Below are positions 43,336 through 52,513 of a stretch of 64,000 bases of DNA, piece by piece. Location of the stretch: the NCBI RefSeq assembly GCF_001969445.1, contig NZ_CP017297.1:1302001-1366000 (forward strand), in the 5' to 3' direction. The notes beneath the pieces were generated by a model that was not told the origin of the DNA, did no database searches, and saw nothing but the letters and a program-made list of their open reading frames with translations. The stretch's first letter is position 1. Each line of letters starts with the position of its first letter. The translations under genes were made by a program, and so were the position numbers. The stretch is from Brachybacterium sp. P6-10-X1. GTDB lineage: Bacteria; Actinomycetota; Actinomycetes; Actinomycetales; Dermabacteraceae.

Positions 43336-45545
43336 GGGACGAACCGCTCCCAGACGCGGTGACCGCCCAGCAGGGACTGGATCTCGCCGAGCACCGTGAA
43401 CGGTTCGTCGCCGAGCACGATGCCGGCGCCGCCGGACCCCGTGTGCGCTTCGAGCGCACCGCGCCCCTCGCCCCAGGCACCCATCGCCTTCGCATGGCGC
43501 CAGCATTCGTCGATCAGCTTTCCGACCCGCGGCTCGATCGCACCGGAGCCGGGTGCGCCGGCCTTCGGGTCCACCGACGGCCGGGAGTCGGGAGCGGTGA
43601 GAGGGGCGCCCGCCAGCAGGAGCGCATCGAACTCCACCGACGCCGCAGTGGCGAACGTGCGGCCCACGGGGACTCCGGCCACCTCACCGCCGTGCGGCGC
43701 GATGACCAGAGGTGTCATCGAGGCGGCGACGATCTTCTCGTGGAGCGCCAGCAGGGCGGAGTTGTCCCCGTCAGGGTCGACGACGATGCCGATCATCCGG
43801 CCGTCGGTCGGCCAGGTCCCGCCGAGCTGGGACAGCGCCCCGCTGGTGCTCACCGGGCCGTCGCTCTCGTCGCCGGCGGGGACCGTCGGCTCCGGAGCGG
43901 GCATCCCCAGCGCCGCGGCGACACGGGTGCACAGGTCGACGTCGATGTTCGCCAGGCACTGCAGCTGGCGCTCGCGGATGACGTTCTCGTAGCACTTGCC
44001 CAGTTCGAAGGAGTAGGCGTCGACGATGTGGTCCCGCTCGAGGGGCGTCATGCTGCGCCAGAACAGTCGGGCCTGGCTGTAATGGTCCTCGAAGGTCGCC
44101 GAGAGCTCCCGTTCCTTCACGCCCTCGGGCACCCGCACGGGCAGGTCCGTGAAGGCGCCGTCCATCTCTCCGGCCATGAAGGGGCAGCCGCCGTCCAGTG
44201 AGTTGGGCTGGTACGGCGCCACTCCTGCGTGGTCGCCCTGCTGGCCGTAGCCGTCGCGCAGCATGTCGTTGATCGGCGCGTGCGCCCGGTTGATCGGCAG
44301 CTGGGCGAAGTTGGGCCCTCCCAGGCGGGTCAGCTGGGTATCGACGTAGGAGAACAGGCGCACCTGCAGCAGGGGGTCGTCCGTGACATCGATCCCGGGC
44401 ACCAGATGGCCGGGGTTGAACGCGACCTGCTCCGTCTCGGCGAAGTAGTTGCTGGGGTTGCGGTCCAGGGTCATGCGTCCGATCGGCTGGACGGGGGCGA
44501 ACTCCTCGGGGACGAACTTCGTGGGATCCAGCAGGTCGATGCCCTCGAAGGACTGCTCCTCGTCGTCGGGGAAGACCTGGATGCCGAGTTCCCAGCTGGG
44601 GTGCGCCCCGGCCTCGATCGCGTCGGAGAGGTCGCGGCGGTGGAAGTCGGGGTCCGCGCCACCGAGGATCTGCGCCTCTTCCCACGTCAGGGAATGGACG
44701 CCGAGAGTCGGCTTCCAATGGAACTTCACCAGCGACGTCTCCCCGTCGGCGTTGGCGAGCCGGAAGGTGTGGATCCCGAAGCCCTCCATCATCCGGAAGG
44801 ACCGCGGGATCCCGCGGTCCCCCATGAACCACAGGGTGTGGTGCTGTGCCTCGGTGTGGAGGGAGACGAACTCCCAGAAGGTGTCGTGCGCGCTCTGGGC
44901 CTGTGGGATCTCCCGGTCCGGGTGGGGTTTGGCGGCATGGACGACATCGGGGAACTTGATCCCGTCCTGGATGAAGAAGACCGGGATGTTGTTCGCGACC
45001 AGGTCGAAGGTGCCCTCGTCGGTGTAGAGCTTGGTGGCGAAGCCGCGGGTGTCCCGCGCGGTGTCCATCGAGCCGCGGGAGCCGACGACGGTCGAGAACC
45101 GGGTGAACACCTCGGTGCGCTTCCCCTTCGCGAGGAACCCGGCGCGGCAGACGGATTCGGCCGTTCCGTACCCCTCGAAGACGCCGTGGGCCGCGGCACC
45201 GCGGGCGTGCACGACACGCTCCGGGATCCGCTCGTGGTCGAAGTGGGTGACCTTCTCGCGCAGGTGATGATCCTGCAGCAGCACCGGGCCGCGCCGGCCG
45301 GCCTTCAGCGAGTGATCGGTGTCCTGCAGCCGTGCGCCCTGCGAGGTGGTGAGGAACTCGCCCTGCTGCGCGGTCGTCGAGCGCTCGGGGCCGGGCTCCG
45401 CCCCCGTCGGGGTCCGGGGCTGAGCTGCCTCCTGGTCCGGTGTGGGCTCCAGGGGGCCGGTGGGCTCGGTCGGTTCATCGAGCGACGGCGGCCGGCTGCT
45501 GGGGCGGCCGGGTGCCGGAGTGGGGGTGTTGTTCGCAGACGTCAT
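43323..45545 (-). CDS. katE: Large-subunit catalase (KatE/HPII type)
   Basis: The 740-residue protein is a large-subunit haem catalase. After a disordered start of about 60 residues (Pro/Thr-rich) it has the catalytic His113 (RVVHARGAAAHG), Asn185/186 (DLVANNIPVFFIQDG), the proximal haem Tyr in RLFSYVDTQLTRLG and, in residues 590–740, a flavodoxin/DJ-1-like C-terminal domain typical of HPII. It breaks down hydrogen peroxide. GGAGGAG precedes the ATG at 45545. In many actinobacteria such catalases are expressed under stationary-phase control. Confidence 0.92.
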   Translation of the reverse strand: MTSANNTPTPAPGRPSSRPPSLDEPTEPTGPLEPTPDQEAAQPRTPTGAEPGPERSTTAQQGEFLTTSQGARLQDTDHSLKAGRRGPVLLQDHHLREKVTHFDHERIPERVVHARGAAAHGVFEGYGTAESVCRAGFLAKGKRTEVFTRFSTVVGSRGSMDTARDTRGFATKLYTDEGTFDLVANNIPVFFIQDGIKFPDVVHAAKPHPDREIPQAQSAHDTFWEFVSLHTEAQHHTLWFMGDRGIPRSFRMMEGFGIHTFRLANADGETSLVKFHWKPTLGVHSLTWEEAQILGGADPDFHRRDLSDAIEAGAHPSWELGIQVFPDDEEQSFEGIDLLDPTKFVPEEFAPVQPIGRMTLDRNPSNYFAETEQVAFNPGHLVPGIDVTDDPLLQVRLFSYVDTQLTRLGGPNFAQLPINRAHAPINDMLRDGYGQQGDHAGVAPYQPNSLDGGCPFMAGEMDGAFTDLPVRVPEGVKERELSATFEDHYSQARLFWRSMTPLERDHIVDAYSFELGKCYENVIRERQLQCLANIDVDLCTRVAAALGMPAPEPTVPAGDESDGPVSTSGALSQLGGTWPTDGRMIGIVVDPDGDNSALLALHEKIVAASMTPLVIAPHGGEVAGVPVGRTFATAASVEFDALLLAGAPLTAPDSRPSVDPKAGAPGSGAIEPRVGKLIDECWRHAKAMGAWGEGRGALEAHTGSGGAGIVLGDEPFTVLGEIQSLLGGHRVWERFVPASR

Positions 45546-45834
45546 GACGTGCTCCTCCTCGACGGGGATCGAACGAAGTCCGTGACTGCGGTCACCGTAG
45601 GCCCGCCCGGCTCGTGCAGGAAGGCCATCCTCCTGCGACCACGGACGAAACGCCTGGACCGAGCGGTCTGCCCGCGGGGCAGGACGGGAGATCCCCGACC
45701 ACGCCGTGGTCGACCGGAACCTGACGACCTCCGATCCGGAGATCCTGACGGTCGGCGATGTCACGGGTGCACTCGCACGGGGACCCGCGCATCCGCACCC
45801 GAGGAGTGCTCGGGTCACTGCTAGCGTCGAGTCC

Positions 45835-46539
45835 ATGCCGACTGCGTCGCCTGCCCCGGAAGTCCTCGTGTTCGACGTCAACGAGACGCTCAGCGACATG
45901 GCCGGGATGCGCTCCCGCTTGGCGTCGGTCGGCGTGGCGCCCACGGCGTTCCGTCCGTGGTTCGCCGGGGTCCTGCGCGATGGGTTCGCTCTGACCGCTG
46001 CAGGAGGATACGCCGACCTCGCCGACGTCGCTCGCGATGGTCTCCGGGCATTGACGGAAGGGACGGAGGGACCGGCGCTCACCGATGACGCGATCGAGCA
46101 CGTGGTGGCCGGGTTCTCCGAACTGGACGTCCATCCGGAGGTCCCTGCCGGGGTCCGAGCGTTGCACGGGGCAAGGTTTCGCCTGATCACGATGACCAAT
46201 GGCAGTGCGGCGGTCACCGAAGCCCTGCTGGAACGCGCAGGATTGCGAGACCATTTCGATCTGCTGCTGGACGTGCGAGGGCCGCGATGCTGGAAGCCGG
46301 CACCCGAGGCGTACCGGTACGCGGTCGATGCTGCTGACGTCGCCCCCGCTGATGCGATGCTGGTCGCGGTGCATCCCTGGGACGTGGACGGCGCGGTGCG
46401 CGCCGGTCTGCGCGGCGCGTGGATACGCCGCGGCACGCCCCCCGCTGCATACCCGAGCGCGATGATGCCCCCGACTCTGGCCGCCGGTGACCTGGTCGAC
46501 GTGGCCCATCTGCTGGCTCGCGGCGGTCAGTCCGCGTAG
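45835..46539 (+). CDS. Haloacid dehalogenase, type II (HAD family)
   Basis: The 234-residue protein starts with LVFDVNETLSDMAGM, which holds the nucleophilic Asp of the HAD family. It continues with LITMTNGSAAV, a Lys in RCWKPAPEAY and AVHPWDVDGAVRAGLRGAW. The VNETL start and the length are typical of type II 2-haloacid dehalogenases, which make hydroxy acids from 2-haloacids. A TAGCGT element lies 13 bases before the ATG, so it may be a leaderless transcript. The true substrate is not certain. Confidence 0.82.
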   Translation: MPTASPAPEVLVFDVNETLSDMAGMRSRLASVGVAPTAFRPWFAGVLRDGFALTAAGGYADLADVARDGLRALTEGTEGPALTDDAIEHVVAGFSELDVHPEVPAGVRALHGARFRLITMTNGSAAVTEALLERAGLRDHFDLLLDVRGPRCWKPAPEAYRYAVDAADVAPADAMLVAVHPWDVDGAVRAGLRGAWIRRGTPPAAYPSAMMPPTLAAGDLVDVAHLLARGGQSA

Positions 46540-46846
46540 CTGCGGATTCTCGCAGCCCCGAGGCGCAGATCGAGCGGCCGCGGAGCATCGATGCGGACAT
46601 CGAGCGACGACATCGTGGCGATGCGGTCCTCGGTCGGCATCCAGGGCCGACCGGCGGAGACGAGGACGAGAAGTCCGTGGAGGTCTCCCATGGCACAGAA
46701 TCCGTCCGTGACGACACCGCCGAACGGCGCCACCCCGATCTCCGCCCATCGTCGGCGGTCCGTGTCGGCAGCTGGGGCAGCACGCCGTGGAGACGTGCGG
46801 CGGCGTCGAGATCGTCGACGCAGGCGTCGGGGTGTCGAATCGTCAT
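46527..46846 (-). pseudogene. VOC-family (glyoxalase-like) protein, frameshifted
   Basis: The ATG at 46846 gives MTIRHPDACVDDLDAAARLH and the second frame gives FGGVVTDGFCAMGDLHGLLV and SAGRPWMPTEDRIATMSSLD up to the stop at 46527. Together they make a protein of about 107 residues whose second half resembles VOC-superfamily proteins. One base appears deleted near 46748–46750, where a Trp-Ala-Glu-Ile reading begins in the new frame. It overlaps the 3' end of the convergent HAD gene by 13 bp. Sequencing error and decay are both possible. Confidence 0.5.
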
Positions 46847-46950
46847 GCGCCCAGCCAATGCGCTCGAGGGTGCTCGAGGTCGACAGCCGCGGCCGTCAGC
46901 GTCTCGGTGGCGGACCTCGTCGACGGCCTCGGCCTGTTCCGGGACACGAA

Positions 46951-46980
46951 GAAGCCCCACCGGCCATCCGGTGGGGCTTC
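46951..46980 (-). terminator. Terminator downstream of tRNA-Lys
   Basis: GAAGCCCCACCGG and CCGGTGGGGCTTC form a perfect 13-bp stem with a 4-base loop. It sits ten bases after the tRNA-Lys on the minus strand. A short T-containing stretch follows. Confidence 0.75.
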
Positions 46981-46989
46981 GACTGTCGG

Positions 46990-47063
46990 TGCGCCATCAG
47001 GGATTCGAACCCCGGACCCGCTGATTAAGAGTCAGCTGCTCTAACCAACTGAGCTAATGGCGC
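46990..47063 (-). tRNA. tRNA-Lys (anticodon CUU)
   Basis: On the minus strand this forms a cloverleaf: acceptor GCGCCAT/ATGGCGC, D-arm GCTC/GAGC, anticodon stem GCTGA/TCAGC with loop CTCTTAA (anticodon CTT), and a T-arm with TTCGAAT. The 3' CCA is not encoded. A strong terminator follows. Confidence 0.95.
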
Positions 47064-47274
47064 CGAACAGGAAAGAACCTTACCTGCCTGGCGCGGTGAC
47101 GCCAACTCGCCGGGCCACCATGTGAGGGAGCCGACAGCCTCTCCGGCGAGGGCGTGCTGGCACCGTTCCACCTCGATCGTCCGGCCGTGGGACCTGGAGC
47201 GATCACATAGACTCGTTCCCCCAGGAAGGTCGACGTTCGAGGGTCCCCGCGGGCCCTCGCCGAAGGAGGTCAGC

Positions 47275-48171
47275 GTGAGGATCGCGGTCACCGGTGCCAC
47301 CGGAGTGCTCGGCCAGGAAGCCGTGGAGGCGCTCGTCGCCGCCGGGCACGAGGTCACAGGCATCACCCGACGCGATTCCGGCGTACCGATCATCGAGGGT
47401 CGCGGCGGCGGCGCCGCTGTGGCCGACGTGTTCGATCCTTCCGACCTGGCCCGTGCCTTCCGCGGATACGACGTCGTCGTCAATGCCCTCGCCCACGTGC
47501 CGGTCGGCATGGCCGGGCTGCGGCCGCTGGCCTGGCGCGAGGACGACAAACTCCACCTCGAGGCCTCCGTCGCGGTCGCCAAAGCCGCAGCCGAGGCGGG
47601 CGTGCGGAAGTTGATCCAGGAGTCCACCATCTATCTGTACCCGGACAACGGTTCGGAGTGGATCGGGGAGGACCAGCGCCTGAGCGTGCACAATCAGGCG
47701 TTCCGGCCCCGCGTCGCCGAGATGCGCGCTGCGGTGGACTTCGCCTCCGCCGGCCGCAGCTCCGTGGTGCTGCGCCTGGGCCAGCTGTTCGGCCGCGATC
47801 CCCACACCACGCACGCCCTGAAGGCCACCCGGGAGGGCGACCCGATCCTGCTGGGCAAGCCGGAGAACTACGTGACGCTGCTGCACCATTCGGATGCCGG
47901 CCGCGCCTTCGTGGCGGCCCTGCGCGCCGACAGCGGCTTCTACAACGTCGGCGGCGAGCCGATCACCAAGGCCCGCTGGGCCAAGGACCTGGCCATGGAG
48001 GCAGGCGTCACGACGCCTGCGAAGTTCTACCCGGAGATCACCCAGGCCATCGTCGGCACGCGACTGGACACCCAGCGCCGTTCGCTGCGGGTCTCCTCGG
48101 TGCGGTTCATGTCCGAGACCGGCTGGCGGCCGACGGTGGGCCCGTCCACCCCGGGCTGGTCGCGCCGCTGA
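47275..48171 (+). CDS. NAD(P)-dependent epimerase/oxidoreductase
   Basis: The 298-residue extended SDR begins MRIAVTGATGVLGQEAVEAL with the glycine-rich NAD(P) motif. It has AGVRKLIQESTIYLYPDN where a Ser precedes the active-site region, but no clear YxxxK follows, so catalysis is uncertain and it may belong to the atypical NmrA-like group. The GTG start has a perfect GAAGGAGGT site upstream. It is transcribed away from the tRNA-Lys gene. Confidence 0.7.
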   Translation: MRIAVTGATGVLGQEAVEALVAAGHEVTGITRRDSGVPIIEGRGGGAAVADVFDPSDLARAFRGYDVVVNALAHVPVGMAGLRPLAWREDDKLHLEASVAVAKAAAEAGVRKLIQESTIYLYPDNGSEWIGEDQRLSVHNQAFRPRVAEMRAAVDFASAGRSSVVLRLGQLFGRDPHTTHALKATREGDPILLGKPENYVTLLHHSDAGRAFVAALRADSGFYNVGGEPITKARWAKDLAMEAGVTTPAKFYPEITQAIVGTRLDTQRRSLRVSSVRFMSETGWRPTVGPSTPGWSRR

Positions 48172-48200
48172 CGCTCCGTGGGAGAGCAGACTGCCCCTTC

Positions 48201-48413
48201 TCAGCGGGGGAGCCGCCCCGCCGCGCCCGGCTCCGGATCGACGAATCCCAGGGCGCGGTACAGCGGCGGTCCGGGCGGGTCGGCGAGCAGCGTGATGTCG
48301 GGGTGGGCGGGTGCCGCGGCGTCGATCCGACCGATCAGGCCGGTCATCAGGGCGCGCCCGAGGCCCTGCCGTCGGTCGTCTCCCACCCCGACGGGTCCCG
48401 CCGCTGCGCGTCG
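48201..48413 (-). pseudogene. Truncated GNAT acetyltransferase
   Basis: The minus-strand frame contains PVGVGDDRRQGLGRALMTGL, an acetyl-CoA-binding motif, followed by PGPPLYRALGFVDPEPG, the usual GNAT C-terminal motif. The N-terminal half (about 80 residues) is missing; the upstream sequence runs into the start of the YchJ-like gene. It is therefore a remnant and not an active enzyme. Confidence 0.65.
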
Positions 48414-48430
48414 GGCTGGATAATCGAAGG

Positions 48431-48868
48431 ATGAGCATCACCCCGACCCCCCTCGCCGACGACACCCGCTGCCCCTGCGGCACCGGCGACAGCTACGGGG
48501 CCTGCTGCGGCCCCGTCATGCGCCGGGCACGCCAGGCCGGTACCGCCGAGGCCCTGATGCGTTCGCGCTTCACGGCGCACGTGGTCCGGGATGCCGACCA
48601 CCTGCTGCGCACCTGGCATCCGAGCACCAGCCCCTCCTACCGCGAGCTCGCCCGCTCCGTCGGCGACGAGATGGAATGGAAGCGGCTGCTGGTCACCGAG
48701 ACCAGCGGCGGCGGACCCTTCGACGACGAGGGGATCGTGGAGTTCACCGCGATCGCCCGCACCCCGGAAGGGCGCCGCGAGCTGCGCGAGCGTTCCAGCT
48801 TCGTGCGCGAGAAGGGCCAGTGGCTGTACGTCTCCGGAGAGCTGAAGAACGCCCCGGGCCGCCACTGA
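48431..48868 (+). CDS. YchJ-family SEC-C motif protein
   Basis: The 145-residue protein begins with a SEC-C-like zinc motif (CPCGTGDSYGACCGP) and has the YchJ core (TAEALMRSRFTAHVVRDADH, LLRTWHPSTSP, FREKGQW-like VREKGQWLYVSG). The function of the family is unknown. GGATAATCGAAGG precedes the ATG, so it may be read from a leaderless or short-leader transcript. Confidence 0.85.
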   Translation: MSITPTPLADDTRCPCGTGDSYGACCGPVMRRARQAGTAEALMRSRFTAHVVRDADHLLRTWHPSTSPSYRELARSVGDEMEWKRLLVTETSGGGPFDDEGIVEFTAIARTPEGRRELRERSSFVREKGQWLYVSGELKNAPGRH

Positions 48869-48882
48869 GGCGACCCGGGGCG
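48850..48882. terminator. Candidate terminator between the ychJ and DUF3618 genes
   Basis: CGCCCCGGG and CCCGGGGCG pair over 9 bp with a 15-base loop. The hairpin covers the ychJ stop and faces the convergent DUF3618 gene. There is no T-run. Confidence 0.4.
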
Positions 48883-48907
48883 ACGCCAGGGATCGACGAG
48901 AGCGAGG

Positions 48908-49387
48908 TCAGCGGCCCGCGGCCGCGGACCTCTTCTCCGCCTTCTTCGCGACGTCCTGCAGGACGGCGCTGAGCTCCCCGGCGTACTTCTCCGCCTCCGT
49001 GGAGCCGGGCAGGGAGGACTTCTTCAGCGCCGCACGGACGTCCTTCGCGGACCGAGCGGTCTGACGCCGGGTCTGCTTGATGGTCCGGGCGACCTTCTGA
49101 CCTTGAGTGGGCTCGCGGCGCGAGGCCGCGACGGCGATCGCCACACCTGCGCCGAGCACCACCACGCCGATGACGCCTCCCGCGATGGCCGTCAGCGGCA
49201 CCGAGGAGGTCTTCCCGTCACCGGCGTCGGAAAAACCCTTCACCGAGCCGACGATCTCGTTCTTCCAGCGGGTCACCGCATTCTTGGGGTTCACACGGTC
49301 GACCAGCTCGTCGATGTCCGACGCCAGGTTGTCCTGCCGGCGGTACGCCTCGTCGCGCATGTCGTCCAGGCTGTTCTTCTTGGCCAC
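48908..49387 (-). CDS. DUF3618-family membrane protein
   Basis: The roughly 159-residue protein has a charged N-terminus (AYRRQDNLASDIDELVDRVN), one transmembrane segment (IAGGVIGVVVLGAGVAIAVA) and a basic C-terminal tail. The layout matches the DUF3618 family, common in actinobacteria but of unknown function. Two GTG codons compete as start; the second (49387) is better placed for the GGAGG site. Confidence 0.7.
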   Translation of the reverse strand: MAKKNSLDDMRDEAYRRQDNLASDIDELVDRVNPKNAVTRWKNEIVGSVKGFSDAGDGKTSSVPLTAIAGGVIGVVVLGAGVAIAVAASRREPTQGQKVARTIKQTRRQTARSAKDVRAALKKSSLPGSTEAEKYAGELSAVLQDVAKKAEKRSAAAGR

Positions 49388-49490
49388 CACTGCCTCCGGG
49401 GGTCGTCAGGGCTTGATTGCGCCGATCGTATCGCGAGCATGCCGTCCGTTCGGAATCGGCACGATCGGAATCGGCACGATGCGGGTCGGC

Positions 49491-50246
49491 TCAGCGCCGG
49501 GTGCGGGCGAGGAAGTCGTCGGCACCGCCGACCAGCTCGACATGGCCGGTCTCCACCTCGGCGCTCGCCATCGCCGCGACCTCCGCGGCGAACTCCTCGA
49601 CGGAGTAGAGCTTGCCTGCGGCCTCGCGGCGCTCCTCGAGCGCGCCGGGACGGGCGCGGTTCAGCAGCGTGGCGGTGACGGTGCCCTCGATCATGTCGCC
49701 GGAGACCACCACGAAGGAGACGCCCTTCTCGGACATCTCGCCGACCCGCTCGGTCAGGGCGGTCTCCCCCGCGCGCTTGGACCGGGCGACCTGCTCGTAC
49801 TCGGGCATGGTCTCCACCTGGTCGATGAAGTGGGCCTGGTGGCTGGTCACGAAGACGACGCGACCCCCCGGGGAGAGACGCTCGAGCCCGGCGCTCAGCG
49901 CGGCGGACTGGGCATCGCGGTTCAGGCGCATCGCGTAGTCCTCGCCGAGATCGGCCTCCATCCCGCCGGAGGCGTTCAGGACCAGCAGGTCGAGGCTGCC
50001 GAAGGAGTCGAGGGCGGTCTGCATGAGGGCATCGACGTCCTTCGACTCGGTGAGGTCCGCGCCGACGGCGACGGCCTTGCCGCCGGCGGCCTCGATCTCG
50101 CCGACGACCTTGTTCGCCCGCGGCGCCTTCTGGCGATAGTTGATCACGACGTTCGCGCCCTGTCCGGCGAGGAGCTTCGCGGTGGCGGCCCCGACTCCGC
50201 GCGAGGATCCGGTGATGACGGCGGTCTTGCCAGCGAGGGCGCTCAT
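49491..50246 (-). CDS. SDR-family oxidoreductase
   Basis: The 251-residue protein has TGSSRGVGAATAKLLAGQGA, LVLNASGGM instead of the usual NNAG, and VFVTSHQAHFI in the Ser-motif position. A clear YxxxK is not visible (there is EYEQVARSKRAG), so the active site may be Y-based on this segment. It starts after AGGAG. It is annotated only as an SDR and the substrate is unknown. Confidence 0.78.
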   Translation of the reverse strand: MSALAGKTAVITGSSRGVGAATAKLLAGQGANVVINYRQKAPRANKVVGEIEAAGGKAVAVGADLTESKDVDALMQTALDSFGSLDLLVLNASGGMEADLGEDYAMRLNRDAQSAALSAGLERLSPGGRVVFVTSHQAHFIDQVETMPEYEQVARSKRAGETALTERVGEMSEKGVSFVVVSGDMIEGTVTATLLNRARPGALEERREAAGKLYSVEEFAAEVAAMASAEVETGHVELVGGADDFLARTRR

Positions 50247-50413
50247 GGAGGTCTCCTGTGAGGTCGGGACGGGATCGTGTCGAGGAGGCGGAACGGGTGC
50301 TCGGGCTGCCCACAGCGGACAGGGTGCCTCGCGCCGCCAGGGCCCGAGCCTACCCGGAGCACCCTTCCCGGGCCGACCGGAGCATCCTTGCCGGCCCGAT
50401 AAGCTGTCGGGGC

Positions 50414-50495
<82 letters not shown>

Positions 50496-50526
50496 CTGAC
50501 CGCGATCGTGATGAGGAGACTCCCCC

Positions 50527-51261
50527 ATGACCCTGTTCGGGCTCGTCCGCCATGGGCAGACGGACTACAACCTGCAGAACCTCTTCCAGGGATCCTCGGA
50601 CATCCCCCTGAACGGCACCGGGATCGAGCAGGCGCACCGCGCCTTCGACCAGCTGCCCCCGGTGGACTGGGACGTGATCATCTCCTCGCCGCTGCAGCGT
50701 GCCGAGCAGACCGGCCGGATCATCGGCGAGGACCACGCGATCGCATTCGGAGGCACCGACGCCCGGCTGGTCGAGATCGACTGGGGTGCGGCCGAGGGTC
50801 GGCCGGTCGAGGAGATGGAGAGGCGCTGGCCCGATCGCTCCTTCCCGGGCCGCGAGGATCATCAGGCCGTCGCCGACCGCGGCTATGACGCCCTCGAAGC
50901 GCTCGAGCAGCGTTACCCGGGCCAGAAGGTGCTGGTCGTCGCTCATGGAACCCTGATCCGGTTCATCCTCTCGGGAATCATCGAGCAGCCGCTGCCCTCG
51001 ATCCCCAATGCGACCCTGTCGACCGTCGAGCTCGAGGGCACCACGTGGCGGGTGCGGATGATCGCCGGGGTGGACGTCGACCATGCCGTGAAGGTCGCCG
51101 ACCGCGACCAGAACCCCCGCTTCTTCGTCGAGAAGGGTCAGCTCGCGCCGGCCCAGCTCGCCGCGACCGCTCCGGCGCGGCCCGACGGCCCCGCGACCGT
51201 CGGCACGGAGAGCTCCGGCGCCGACTCCCCCGCCGTCCACCCCGAAGGAGGACCGCGATGA
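50527..51261 (+). CDS. Histidine phosphatase (phosphoglycerate mutase-like) family protein
   Basis: The 244-residue protein has the catalytic RHGQT at residues 8–12, an acidic active-site region (LVEIDWGAAEGRP) and the second His in VVAHGTLIRF. The last 45 residues are Ala/Pro-rich and probably disordered. The family has phosphatases for sugar phosphates and other small molecules. Its stop overlaps the next start (ATGA), so the two are co-translated. Confidence 0.85.
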   Translation: MTLFGLVRHGQTDYNLQNLFQGSSDIPLNGTGIEQAHRAFDQLPPVDWDVIISSPLQRAEQTGRIIGEDHAIAFGGTDARLVEIDWGAAEGRPVEEMERRWPDRSFPGREDHQAVADRGYDALEALEQRYPGQKVLVVAHGTLIRFILSGIIEQPLPSIPNATLSTVELEGTTWRVRMIAGVDVDHAVKVADRDQNPRFFVEKGQLAPAQLAATAPARPDGPATVGTESSGADSPAVHPEGGPR

Positions 51262-51800
51262 ACAGCCGTACCGCCGTGGACGCCGAGGGCGCCTGGTTCG
51301 AGCCCGAGCACATCGACGAGCTGCGCCGCCGCCTGCCGATCCCGTACGTGGACGTGGTGCCTGTGCGCACCGACGTCGACGGCTCCGTGGTCGAGGTCGG
51401 CCTGCTGCTGCGTGCCTCCGGGGACGGGCAGATCGTCCGTGCGATCGTCTCCGGGCGGGTCATGATCCACGAGACCATCCGCGAGGCCATCACCCGGCAC
51501 GTCGAGAAGGATCTCGGGCCGATGGCGCTGCCGCGGATCCCGGTCTCCCCCGTGCCGTTCACGGTCGCGGAGTACTTCCCCACGCCGGGGCTCTCCCCGT
51601 TCCACGATCCGCGCCAGCACGCGATCTCGATGGCCTACATCGTCCCGGTCGACGGGGAGACAGCACCCCAGGAGGACGCGCTGGATCTGGCCTGGTTCGG
51701 GATCGACGAGCTGCTGGCCGAATCCTCGCCGCTGGATGAGATGAACGGAGGGCGCGACCTCCTGGTGCGCCGCGCCCTCGCCCACGTCGGCGCCGCCTGA
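51258..51800 (+). CDS. DUF4916/NUDIX-like hydrolase family protein
   Basis: The 180-residue protein matches the DUF4916 family, related to NUDIX hydrolases (PYVDVVPVRTDVDGSVVEVG, GQIVRAIVSGRVMIHETIRE, AITRHVEKDLGPMALPRIPV). The standard NUDIX box is not clearly present. It is coupled to the phosphatase gene by an ATGA overlap. The substrate is unknown. Confidence 0.72.
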   Translation: MNSRTAVDAEGAWFEPEHIDELRRRLPIPYVDVVPVRTDVDGSVVEVGLLLRASGDGQIVRAIVSGRVMIHETIREAITRHVEKDLGPMALPRIPVSPVPFTVAEYFPTPGLSPFHDPRQHAISMAYIVPVDGETAPQEDALDLAWFGIDELLAESSPLDEMNGGRDLLVRRALAHVGAA

Positions 51801-51874
51801 GCCGATCCTGCACGACGAGCTCAGGACCGAATCCGCTCGGTCGGTTCGTCACCGCACGACGCAGGCGGCTGCTG

Positions 51875-52513
51875 TCATCCCCGCAGCCGGGCCACGTGGC
51901 GGGAGATCGCGCGGAACGCGATGCCGCGGTGCGAGATCGCGTCCTTCTCCGCGGCCGAGAGCTCGGCGGAGGTCCGCGTCTGCCCGTCGGGCAGGAACAG
52001 CGGATCGTAGCCGAAGCCCCCGTCCCCGCGGCGCTCGGTCAGCAGTCGGCCCGGCATCTCACCGCGCTCGACCGTCTCGGTGCCGTCCGGGGCGACCAGG
52101 GCCGCCGCGCACACGAAACGTGCCCTGCGGTGCACCTCGGGGACGTCCGACAGCTGCGCGAGCAGCAGATCGTTGTTGGCCTCGTCGTCCCCGTGGCGTC
52201 CGCTCCATCGCGCCGAGAAGATCCCCGGGCTGCCGCCGAGCACGTCGACGGCCAGGCCGGAGTCGTCGGCGACGGCGAGCAGCCGCGTCGCCTCGGCGGC
52301 AGAATGCGCCTTCAGCAGGGCGTTGCCCTCGAAGGTGACGGCGTCCTCGACCACATCGGGGAGGTCGATGCCGGCAGAGGAGATGATCGCCTCCGGGGCG
52401 AGCCCGGGCACCGCCGCGGAGAGGATCCGCTGCAGCTCGGCCAGCTTCCCGCGATTGTGCGAAGCCAGGATGACCCGCGCACCGTCAGGGACCGCCGCGA
52501 CCTCGTCCGTCAT
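51875..52513 (-). CDS. rdgB: RdgB/Ham1 XTP/dITP diphosphatase
   Basis: The 212-residue protein has the family start [18 protein letters not shown], the central [20 protein letters not shown] and YSARW-like FSARWSG, and [20 protein letters not shown]. It hydrolyses non-canonical purine triphosphates to protect nucleic acids. It overlaps rph by four bases (ATGA), a common actinobacterial rph–rdgB pair. Confidence 0.93.
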   Translation of the reverse strand: MTDEVAAVPDGARVILASHNRGKLAELQRILSAAVPGLAPEAIISSAGIDLPDVVEDAVTFEGNALLKAHSAAEATRLLAVADDSGLAVDVLGGSPGIFSARWSGRHGDDEANNDLLLAQLSDVPEVHRRARFVCAAALVAPDGTETVERGEMPGRLLTERRGDGGFGYDPLFLPDGQTRTSAELSAAEKDAISHRGIAFRAISRHVARLRG

